Shown in pieces: positions 1 to 5,871 of a stretch of DNA of 10,899 nt. Under the pieces are notes generated by a model. The model had not been told where the DNA came from, searched no databases, and saw only the letters and a list, made by a program, of their open reading frames with translations. Each line of letters starts with the position of its first letter. Position 1 is the stretch's first letter. Source of the DNA: an uncultured Saprospiraceae bacterium (GTDB lineage: Bacteria; Bacteroidota; Bacteroidia; Chitinophagales; Saprospiraceae); contig CALFYH010000270.1 of assembly GCA_937952155.1 (NCBI GenBank), positions 1 to 10,899 on the forward strand. Reading direction: 5' to 3'. Both the position numbers and the translations under genes were made by a program.

Positions 1-473
1 CTTATATCCATATCATGCCCTTCGGATGCTTTTGTTGATGGCGTAATAATAGGCACAGGAAATTTGTCATTTTCTTTCAAACCTTCAGGCATATTCACAC
101 CACATATAGTTCTTATCCCAGATTTATATAGTCTCCAAGCATGACCACATAAGTATGCTCTGATGACCATTTCCAATTTAACAGGAGTGGCCTTGATTCC
201 TGCTGATACACATGGATCTGGTGTAGCTTGAAGCCAGTTGGGAACTATATCAGCGGTAGCTTCGAGAAAATGTTTAGCTAATTGATTGAGTACTTGTCCT
301 TTGTAAGGAATAGGTCTCGGAAGGATGTGATCAAATGCCGAAATCCTATCGGTTGCAATCATAATGAGCTGATCACCAAAGTCATATACATCTCTTACCT
401 TGCCATGATAAATATGCTGAACACCGTTAAAATTAAATTCTGTACCCGAAAAGGCCGAAGGGTTTGAGGTCAT
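1..473 (-). CDS. purC: SAICAR synthase (phosphoribosylaminoimidazole-succinocarboxamide synthase), 5' part only
   Basis: This cytoplasmic enzyme of de novo purine synthesis joins CAIR and aspartate using ATP to make SAICAR. The frame opens with ATG at 473-471 and stays open to the window edge, giving about 157 residues of an enzyme usually near 300, so the C-terminal half is missing because of the edge and not because of decay. Visible family motifs are the nucleotide-binding GKVRDVY (residues 24-30), ATDRISAFD (40-48), the EMVIRAYLCGHAW stretch (101-113) and PSTKASEGHDMDI near the cut. The start lies 19 nt after the stop of the Nudix-like gene on the same strand, so the two are probably cotranscribed. 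An AAGG lies just 5' of the ATG, too close to be a good ribosome site. The family call is firm from the motifs. Confidence 0.95.
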   Translation of the reverse strand, partial: MTSNPSAFSGTEFNFNGVQHIYHGKVRDVYDFGDQLIMIATDRISAFDHILPRPIPYKGQVLNQLAKHFLEATADIVPNWLQATPDPCVSAGIKATPVKLEMVIRAYLCGHAWRLYKSGIRTICGVNMPEGLKENDKFPVPIITPSTKASEGHDMDI

Positions 474-492
474 CCTTAGACTATGTTGCGTA

Positions 493-927
493 TTAAATAT
501 TTGTCACCGAATTTCTGTCAAAAAGAATCTCTTTCAATTCTTTAATCGCTTTGTATTCCTGTGGCATTACTTTTCTTACAGCTTCTTTGATTGCGAAATA
601 TGCACCTTTTTCACTTCCTGGTAGGTTTTCTTTTACAATACTTTTTACCAGTTTTACATCATGCTTCAACATGCCTCTGATAGATGGGATATCGTGCCAG
701 TCACCTTCAATAGCAAATGTTTTGATCGTGCGACCGTGTTCATCTTCCGTCTCATCAAGATCGATGACATTTTTGAGCAGCGTGTCTTCTTTGAGCTGAT
801 GGGTTAGACCTTGTGGTATTTTCCAAATATCATTATCTTGTTTCATTTCATTGTTAATAAGAAAAATTTCTAATCCCTTTTCGTGAAACCTGTAAATGAT
901 GATTCGGGCAAGATCTAATACACTCAT
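493..927 (-). CDS. Degenerate Nudix-like protein upstream of purC
   Basis: A 144-residue soluble protein with no signal peptide or membrane segment. The N-terminus (residues 7-40: ARIIIYRFHEKGLEIFLI, then DIWKIPQG) matches the first beta strands and the W-x-(I/L)-P-x-G turn that precede the Nudix box in Nudix hydrolases. The catalytic box itself (GX5EX7REUXEEXGU) is not seen where it should follow G40. Instead there is an acidic stretch, DLDETEDEHGRT (57-68), and later a conserved-looking GDWHDIPSIRGM. The C-terminus (108-138) is helical. I infer a Nudix fold that has lost, or strongly altered, pyrophosphohydrolase activity. Substrate and function are unknown. It lies directly upstream of purC with a promoter-like box just 5', so it is probably the first gene of a two-gene transcript. 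Confidence 0.6.
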   Translation of the reverse strand: MSVLDLARIIIYRFHEKGLEIFLINNEMKQDNDIWKIPQGLTHQLKEDTLLKNVIDLDETEDEHGRTIKTFAIEGDWHDIPSIRGMLKHDVKLVKSIVKENLPGSEKGAYFAIKEAVRKVMPQEYKAIKELKEILFDRNSVTNI

Positions 928-946
928 TACTTATATTTTAATGGGT

Positions 947-954
947 CAAATTTA
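947..954 (-). promoter_or_regulatory. Bacteroidota-type -7 promoter box for the Nudix-like gene and purC
   Basis: Read on the minus strand this is TAAATTTG, a full match to the TAnnTTTG -7 element used by the Bacteroidota primary sigma factor. A weak -33 candidate, TTTA at 972-975, lies 17 nt upstream. The start codon at 927 would follow a leader of only about 10-15 nt. The box matches the consensus, but such matches also occur by chance in AT-rich DNA. Confidence 0.45.
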
Positions 955-1084
955 CAACAATTGGAACATATTAAAGATATAAACTGATGAATATGTTTTT
1001 AAATTGTGGAAAAAGTTAAAGCATTAGAATAAGTTAACTAGCTTATGGATGGGCTCAAAGTAAGTATGTTCGATCAATGCATTT

Positions 1085-1273
1085 TTACGGTTTCATAATT
1101 TTTTCTTTTTCTATGATTTCTTTAATTTCCAGTCGTATGTTTCGATTTTTAAAATGCTCTAAGGCCCTTTTGTGTTTTTCAGGGAATAATATCTTCCCTT
1201 TGTATTTCTCATCAAGAGATTTATCGACGGTAATGTTGGAAGTCATTGAAGTCATTTCTTTTACTTCTATCAT
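1085..1273 (-). CDS. Small basic protein downstream of the DUF6934 gene
   Basis: A 62-residue protein rich in Lys, Glu and Ile, starting MIEVKEMTS and ending KEKIMKP. The core DEKYKGKILFPEKHKRALEHFKNR is followed by a long charged helix (IRLEIKEIIEKEK). There is no signal peptide or membrane segment. The frame is open back to an ATG at 1333, but that start overlaps the DUF6934 gene by 56 nt and adds a segment that looks like shadow coding. I prefer the ATG at 1273, which begins 4 nt after the DUF6934 stop. Starts at residues 7 or 10 of this model are also possible. The tight spacing indicates translational coupling with the DUF6934 gene. I do not recognise a named family. From memory, small proteins with a similar 'KYKGK..F.EKHKRAL' core accompany DUF6934 genes elsewhere, which I could not check here. 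Confidence 0.6.
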   Translation of the reverse strand: MIEVKEMTSMTSNITVDKSLDEKYKGKILFPEKHKRALEHFKNRNIRLEIKEIIEKEKIMKP

Positions 1274-1277
1274 GAAT

Positions 1278-1715
1278 TTAATATTTATGTATATAGAAAG
1301 ATGTATAATCCTTACCCTTTTGAAAACGTTCAATTATGCCGTCAAGTTCACCAAATAGCATGAAATTTTCAGTTATGATGTCAAGAAATTGTGATAAATA
1401 ACGTCTATATAGTCTATTCCTTGAATGTGTACTTCCTTGAGCAAAAACTATAGTACCTTCGTAATGCTGAAAAAAATCATATAAAGTAGATGCGACTGTA
1501 TATAAGATTTTTGCAGTATCTCCATTGTCAGAAACAATCAAGTCATCTAATATTTCATGTTGGTTTGTAAAATCTCCAAAAGCTAAATTATAGAAGTTGT
1601 CAAACATATGCTGATAAACCACTATTTTGGCGATTTTACCATTTGGGCCTTCACTTATAAACTCATAGGTTAGGTGATCTGAGTTGGTTTTTACACAATA
1701 TTTTTCTTTTCCCAT
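1278..1715 (-). CDS. DUF6934 family protein
   Basis: A 145-residue cytoplasmic protein matching what I know of DUF6934, a family of unknown function common in Bacteroidota. Recognisable blocks are YEFISEGPNGKI (residues 17-28), YNLAFGD (42-48), SDNGDTAKILYTVASTLYDF (62-81) and the basic GSTHSRNRLYRRYL (94-107), with a C-terminal FQKGKDYTSFYI. The invariant-looking NGDT and GST.SR.RLY blocks suggest a conserved surface, but no catalytic chemistry is established. It is full length for the family. The next gene begins 4 nt after its stop, and the upstream gene ends 46 nt before its start, so all three may share a transcript. The gene-pair layout resembles toxin-antitoxin pairs, but that is inference from size and spacing only. 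Confidence 0.8.
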   Translation of the reverse strand: MGKEKYCVKTNSDHLTYEFISEGPNGKIAKIVVYQHMFDNFYNLAFGDFTNQHEILDDLIVSDNGDTAKILYTVASTLYDFFQHYEGTIVFAQGSTHSRNRLYRRYLSQFLDIITENFMLFGELDGIIERFQKGKDYTSFYIHKY

Positions 1716-1761
1716 TTAATCCTTTAAAATTCCTATTAAGTTAATTTAGAACGCTAAATTC

Positions 1762-2370
1762 TCACTGTGCTTCTTCAATCAAGTTTATCAAAGTAAGACA
1801 CAAAAATATATTTTGCTCATCAATATTCATGTCTTTAAGTAGTGTAAATGCTCTGGGAATTGTCTTTTCTGAATATTTCGGATTAGCAATAAAACCGACA
1901 TTTTTGTTTTTTATAAAAACAGCGTGCGTAGGCAAATGATCAGCCCCATCCACAGTAGCCAAAAGTGTTTTATTGATACTAAAGAATTCTCCTTTTGGTG
2001 TGATTATACCTGCTTCTATATTATTCATATAAACTTGGGTATATTCAGGCTTGATCAGATATATAAATTCGTCTGTTGTTGATGTAATAAGGATAAGTTT
2101 GTTATCTCCGGGATAGGATTTTATTGCATATGCTATCAATGGCTCGTAGTAAATCGTATTGAAAATGCCTTTAGTTAGTGGCTGAAAACCTTTTTTTTTC
2201 GATTGATTGCTTTGATTCAAAGACAATAACTCCATTTCTTCTTTTGTAAAAGGGACAAGCATCGACTTTAAATCAGCAATATCTGTACGCATAGATTGAA
2301 TATCTCTAGTCATCTGATTGCGTGACAAAGTCATCTTAAACAAAAACCTGAAAAAGTCACCAATATCCAT
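1762..2370 (-). CDS. Conserved-looking hypothetical protein, 202 aa, N-terminal coiled coil
   Basis: I do not recognise a named family. Residues 1-12 (MDIGDFFRFLFK) are amphipathic and hydrophobic but too short for a normal signal peptide. Residues 14-40 have heptad-like spacing (SRNQMTRDIQSMRTDIADLKSM) that suggests a short coiled coil. After a polar Ser/Asn/Lys linker (50-60), residues 62-165 alternate hydrophobic and polar positions as in a beta-rich domain (LILITSTTDEFIYLI, GIITPKGEFFSI, HAVFIKNKNVGFIANP). A helical tail follows (DEQNIFLCLTLINLIEEA). It is soluble, with no cysteine cluster or nucleotide-binding motif. The fold could be a small PH-like or Ig-like barrel, but this is a guess. 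It sits between the sigma factor gene (127 nt away) and the DUF6934 gene (46 nt away) on the same strand. Confidence 0.7.
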   Translation of the reverse strand: MDIGDFFRFLFKMTLSRNQMTRDIQSMRTDIADLKSMLVPFTKEEMELLSLNQSNQSKKKGFQPLTKGIFNTIYYEPLIAYAIKSYPGDNKLILITSTTDEFIYLIKPEYTQVYMNNIEAGIITPKGEFFSINKTLLATVDGADHLPTHAVFIKNKNVGFIANPKYSEKTIPRAFTLLKDMNIDEQNIFLCLTLINLIEEAQ

Positions 2371-2497
2371 TCCTGAAGCGTCCGATTAATTTGAAGGGCT
2401 AAGGTAAATAAATTACCAAATATTTTTGAATTATATTTAGGGTATCGACCTGTATGAGGTAATTACAAGTAATATCGATAAAAGCCCTGCTTAAAGA

Positions 2498-3364
2498 TTA
2501 GCGTAAAAATGTTTTGAGTGCATTTTTGGTTAGCGATTTTCGCATGCGGCGAATAGCACGTTCTTTAACTTGGCGGACACGTTCACGAGACAAGTCATAG
2601 AGATCACCTATTTCGTCCAGATTCAGAGGTTTATTGCCGTCCAATCCATAATAAGCTGAAACGACTTGTATTTCTCTTGGGGATAAGATTTCTAACCCAT
2701 CGAAAACTTCCTTCCGCACGGATTCTTCCATAAGCTTGAGATCAGGACTATCTTCATCACCTAGTGTCATCATATCGACCATTGTCGCTGCACCTTCATC
2801 ATCAGACAATGGTGCATCAACAGATACATGTTTGTTGCCACCTTTCAGCATATTGGGTATGTCTTTAGGATTTACGCCCAAGATTTCTGCTAGTTCTTCG
2901 TGACTTGGTTCTCTTTCATTTTTTTGGACGAAGGCTACCCATGCATCATTCACTTTATTGTATGCAGTCATCTTGTTGAGTGGTAGTCTCACCATTCGGC
3001 TATATTCCACGATGGCTTGCAAAATAGATTGTCTGATCCACCATACAGCATAAGATATAAATTTAAACCCTTTTGTCTCGTCAAATCTCTTGGCAGCTTT
3101 CATGAGTCCGACATTGCCTTCATTAATAAGATCAGCCAACGAAAGTCCTTGATTCTGATATTGTTTTGCTACTGAAACGACAAATCTTAAATTAGCTTTG
3201 GTGAGTCTTTCTAAAGCCAATTGATCGCCTTCGCGGATTTTTCTTGCCAAATCAGCTTCCTCATCTACATTCAGCAAATCTATACGTCCAATATCCACCA
3301 AATACTTTTCTAAAGCAAGGCTTTCTCTTGAAGTGATGTTGTTGGTTATTTTGAGTTGACGCAT
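2498..3364 (-). CDS. rpoD: RNA polymerase sigma factor, SigA/RpoD family
   Basis: A sigma-70 factor that guides RNA polymerase to promoters. At 288 residues it has the short Bacteroidota layout without region 1.1. Region 1.2 covers about 16-48 (LEKYLVDIGRIDLL...LARKIREGD). Region 2 covers 56-125, with the core-binding ANLRFVVSVAKQY, DLINEGNVGLMKAAKRFD and the -10-reading ISYAVWWIRQSI (103-114). Region 3 covers about 130-205. Region 4 has SPREIQVVSAYYGLDG (228-243) and the helix-turn-helix LDEIGDLYDLSRERVRQVKERAIRRMR. Some positions differ from the usual primary factor as I know it: EYSRMVRLPLNKM in place of EQSRIVRLPLN, and LKTFLR at the C-terminus. It could therefore be either the housekeeping factor or one of the RpoD paralogues of this phylum. 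The gene stands alone, with 262 nt of AT-rich DNA upstream. Confidence 0.92.
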   Translation of the reverse strand: MRQLKITNNITSRESLALEKYLVDIGRIDLLNVDEEADLARKIREGDQLALERLTKANLRFVVSVAKQYQNQGLSLADLINEGNVGLMKAAKRFDETKGFKFISYAVWWIRQSILQAIVEYSRMVRLPLNKMTAYNKVNDAWVAFVQKNEREPSHEELAEILGVNPKDIPNMLKGGNKHVSVDAPLSDDEGAATMVDMMTLGDEDSPDLKLMEESVRKEVFDGLEILSPREIQVVSAYYGLDGNKPLNLDEIGDLYDLSRERVRQVKERAIRRMRKSLTKNALKTFLR

Positions 3365-3626
3365 AAAAATTATTGACTGATTGATTTGAGTTTATTATTC
3401 TGAAGATGATTATTTTTGGTCACCTTATCTGACAGTATGACAATGAAACCGCTTAAAAAGTTCAATTAATAACATATTTTTAAGATTTTTATTTAATCCT
3501 TAATATAAATTACATTTTGCAATATTAAATAAGACGAATTCAAGTAATATACTGAATTTTATTCTGCAATCAACATATGAAATAGCTTAAGAAAATATCA
3601 ATAAGTATTTGAATTTCTATAGATAA
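3365..3626. other. AT-rich intergenic region upstream of the sigma factor gene
   Basis: This 262-nt stretch separates the YgiD-like gene from the sigma factor gene, both on the minus strand. It should hold the sigma factor promoter and the end of the dioxygenase transcript. I find no exact TAnnTTTG box on the minus strand, no strong hairpin followed by a T tract, and no small gene worth calling. Confidence 0.5.
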
Positions 3627-4511
3627 TCACCCAATATAAACAGATGTCATGCTCAATGATCCTGCAAGGAGCTTATCGTTGAAAAGTGAGATTTTGTCCT
3701 TACTACTCTTCAAACCTAAAGTATAAACCAATGGGAGATAATGGTCCGGAGAAGGCGCTGCAAGTTGAATAGATTTTCCTTGTTTTGTATAGTCAATTAT
3801 TGGTTGGAAATCTCCATCTAGCATCCAATTATTGATCTTACTTCTGGCTTCAACAGCCCAATCAAAACCATAATCCGTTTTATTCAGGTTTTTCCAATCT
3901 ACAAGACCTAAATTATGGACAATATTGCCTGAGCCAACAATGAGAATTCCTTTTTGCCTTAAGGAATTTAATCTTTTTGCAAGGTCAAAATGATAGGAAG
4001 CAGGCTGCGTGTAGTCGATACTCATCTGGATAACTGGAACATTTGCTTTCGGATAGAGATGTTTTATGACACTCCAAGCTCCATGATCTAGACCCCAATT
4101 TTCATCTTGCGCAACAACAACGGGCGCCAATATTTCTGCTGTCTCTTTGGCCAATGCTGGGCTGCCTGGAGCTGGATATTGCACTTCATACAGCGCATCA
4201 GGAAATCCACCGAAATCATGGATGGTTTTAGGCATGTCCATAGCAGTGACCATAGTACCTCGTGTGTACCAATGCGCCGAAATACAAAGTATGGCTTTTG
4301 GCTGTGGAATTTCAGATGATATTCTTCTGAATCCAGCTACAAATTCATTCTCTTCGATAGCATTCATGGGACTACCATGACCAAGAAAAAGCACAGGCAT
4401 TTGAGCGGTAGGCGTTAGATCTTTAGTCCATTTTTCTAATGAAGACAATTGACTAGCGCCTGCAGCCAATCCACTAATTCCAAGCATCTTAATAAATGTT
4501 TTGCGTTCCAT
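3627..4511 (-). CDS. ygiD: YgiD-like class III extradiol ring-cleavage dioxygenase with Tat-like N-terminus
   Basis: This belongs to the LigB/DODA superfamily of metal-dependent extradiol dioxygenases; E. coli YgiD opens the ring of L-DOPA. The five conserved histidines are visible: H45 in GHGSPM, H80 in ISAHWYT, H143 in LDHGAW, H199 in GSGNIVHNLG and H257 in PSPDHYLPL. Other family blocks are TIHDFGGFP (97-104) and YPAPGSP (112-118). The protein has 294 residues, slightly over E. coli YgiD, because of an N-terminal extension of about 37 residues beginning MERKTFIKMLGISGLAAGAS. This resembles a Tat signal with an Arg-Lys pair (RKTFIKML), so export is possible but not certain. The true substrate (a catechol or other aromatic diol) cannot be read from sequence. 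The gene appears to be a single unit after the hairpin terminator at 4583-4632. Confidence 0.87.
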   Translation of the reverse strand: MERKTFIKMLGISGLAAGASQLSSLEKWTKDLTPTAQMPVLFLGHGSPMNAIEENEFVAGFRRISSEIPQPKAILCISAHWYTRGTMVTAMDMPKTIHDFGGFPDALYEVQYPAPGSPALAKETAEILAPVVVAQDENWGLDHGAWSVIKHLYPKANVPVIQMSIDYTQPASYHFDLAKRLNSLRQKGILIVGSGNIVHNLGLVDWKNLNKTDYGFDWAVEARSKINNWMLDGDFQPIIDYTKQGKSIQLAAPSPDHYLPLVYTLGLKSSKDKISLFNDKLLAGSLSMTSVYIG

Positions 4512-4582
4512 ACAAGATTTTTATGACTTCAAAAACAGCATTGAATCATACACCAATAACTAATCGGTTATGCATAAAAATA

Positions 4583-4632
4583 TAACAGCCGAAGATAACA
4601 TTTGTTGTAACAAATATAATCTTCGGCTGTTA
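4583..4632 (-). terminator. Long hairpin terminator after the superoxide dismutase gene
   Basis: A perfect 14-bp inverted repeat, TAACAGCCGAAGAT at 4583-4596 and its complement at 4619-4632, encloses a second 7-bp inverted repeat (ATTTGTT 4600-4606 with AACAAAT 4609-4615). On the minus strand the stem is followed by TATTTTTATG, a T-rich run that fits intrinsic termination. It starts about 95 nt after the SOD stop and lies before the dioxygenase start, separating the two transcripts. Confidence 0.8.
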
Positions 4633-4727
4633 AAAAAGTCCTAAATTTTAGATACTAATTTACACTTTGCATTGCAAAATTATGACCATTTCGTGTCCAA
4701 GTATCATTAAGCTATCTTTACATTACA

Positions 4728-5762
4728 TTAATGCTCATCACTACAAAGTCCCTGTATGATGTGGAATGTGTCATGTAATGCGATAAGGCTTTCTTTTATC
4801 TTTTCATCTTTACCATTCTTTTTGACAAGTTTATCCAACTTCGCAGATCCATCTACTAGGCCTTTTATGGCTTGATCTATTTTTGTTGATTTGAATGAAG
4901 CAGGTACCGCGGAAGATGCCAGCAACTTTGCTTTTGCAAGCATTTCACCTGATCTTTCTCTGATTGGTCCAAATTTACCTTCTTCCATAGGATGGAAAGT
5001 TTGTGCCATGACAGAATGGAAATCCTTTAATGCAGTCCAAGCATCTTTTTCTATCATTTTTAGTAATGGATCTTTGAGTGCGTTTTCATAATTTTTATTG
5101 ACTGCATTCCAATCCACTACATTCCAAATGGCTCCTAAATAATCGGCTCTTTTATTTTGATATTTTAGGTAATACGCATGTTCCCAAACGTCAATACCGA
5201 GAATTGGAATTCCACGATTATCTTTTACTGCATCCATTATAGGATTATCTTGATTGGGTGTAGAGCAAATAGCCAGTTTTTTTTCTGGAGTAACATACAG
5301 CCATACCCATCCAGACCCGAATCTGGTAGCTGCACCTGCGTTCATGAGTTTTTTCAAACTATCGAGCGAAGTAAAGGTATTTTTGATTTCATCAGCAAGT
5401 TTGCCATCGGGTGATTTTGTTGCATCAGGCGCCAAAATATCCCAAAACAGACTGTGATTGTAATGTCCTCCACCATTGTTTCTAATAGCTGTACCGCGTC
5501 TATCAGCAGCAATAAGCAACTCTGCAAGCGGTAAAGATTCGGCTTTTGTCCCAACTACTGCTTTATTCAGATTATTAAGATATGCTTGATGGTGTTTAGA
5601 ATAATGAATTTCCATTGTTTGGGCATCGATATACGGCTCTAATGCATCATAATTGTAGGCCAATTTGGGCATTGTATGCGGTTGACTAAATAAAGTCAAT
5701 TGCCATGAACCTACGAAAAAAAGGATGATGAATTTCAGATTTTTGATTTTCATTTCTATCAT
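4728..5762 (-). CDS. sodA: Exported Fe/Mn superoxide dismutase with a C-terminal helical extension
   Basis: This enzyme converts superoxide to peroxide and oxygen. All four metal ligands of the Fe/Mn SOD family are present: H53 (EIHYSKHHQAY), H103 (NHSLFW), D191 and H195 in the signature DVWEHAYY. The NNGGGH segment and Q171 in the NQD motif favour manganese, as in E. coli SodA, though cambialistic use is possible. Two features are unusual. First, residues 1-26 form a signal peptide (KIKNLK, then FIILFFVGSWQLTLFSQ), so the enzyme is probably periplasmic or secreted. Second, the SOD domain ends near residue 235 and a further ~105 helical residues follow, with FHSVMAQTFHPMEEG (248-262) and ALHDTFHIIQGLC (328-340). 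The total of 344 compares with about 200 for normal SODs. Translation may instead begin at the ATG three codons in (5753), which gives a more typical signal peptide. Confidence 0.93.
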   Translation of the reverse strand: MIEMKIKNLKFIILFFVGSWQLTLFSQPHTMPKLAYNYDALEPYIDAQTMEIHYSKHHQAYLNNLNKAVVGTKAESLPLAELLIAADRRGTAIRNNGGGHYNHSLFWDILAPDATKSPDGKLADEIKNTFTSLDSLKKLMNAGAATRFGSGWVWLYVTPEKKLAICSTPNQDNPIMDAVKDNRGIPILGIDVWEHAYYLKYQNKRADYLGAIWNVVDWNAVNKNYENALKDPLLKMIEKDAWTALKDFHSVMAQTFHPMEEGKFGPIRERSGEMLAKAKLLASSAVPASFKSTKIDQAIKGLVDGSAKLDKLVKKNGKDEKIKESLIALHDTFHIIQGLCSDEH

Positions 5763-5871
5763 TTTATATATTGGATAATATGTTATAACGTTTTTAAATT
5801 GATTTTGCTCAATTCAAAGTCAAAAATTATTTGTTTTTGTGTTAATTTTCAATCTTTTATATAATTTATCA

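Noticed and set aside
282..467. Plus-strand 61-residue frame
   Set aside because: It lies wholly inside purC on the other strand, has no family features, and purC is certain in this region.
1028..1046. ATAAG/CTTAT inverted repeat after the 62-residue gene, considered as a terminator
   Set aside because: The stem is short and AT-rich, and a T run does not follow directly.
1077..1358. Plus-strand 93-residue hydrophobic frame
   Set aside because: It overlaps the 62-residue gene and the end of the DUF6934 gene on the opposite strand. Its Phe/Ser/Ile richness is what antisense reading of Lys/Glu-rich helices produces.
2443..2480. TATCGA/TCGATA inverted repeat after the sigma factor gene, considered as a terminator
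   Set aside because: The stem is only 6 bp around a large loop and no T tract follows on the minus strand.
4611..4682. Two TAnnTTTG matches on the minus strand (4611-4618 and 4675-4682) as dioxygenase promoters
   Set aside because: One lies inside the terminator hairpin and the other upstream of it, neither has a well-spaced -33 box, and such matches are expected by chance in AT-rich DNA.
5354..5554. Alternative-frame 66-residue reading within the SOD gene
   Set aside because: It is in the same direction but a different frame inside a region coding for conserved SOD ligands; there is no sign of a real second gene or frameshift.
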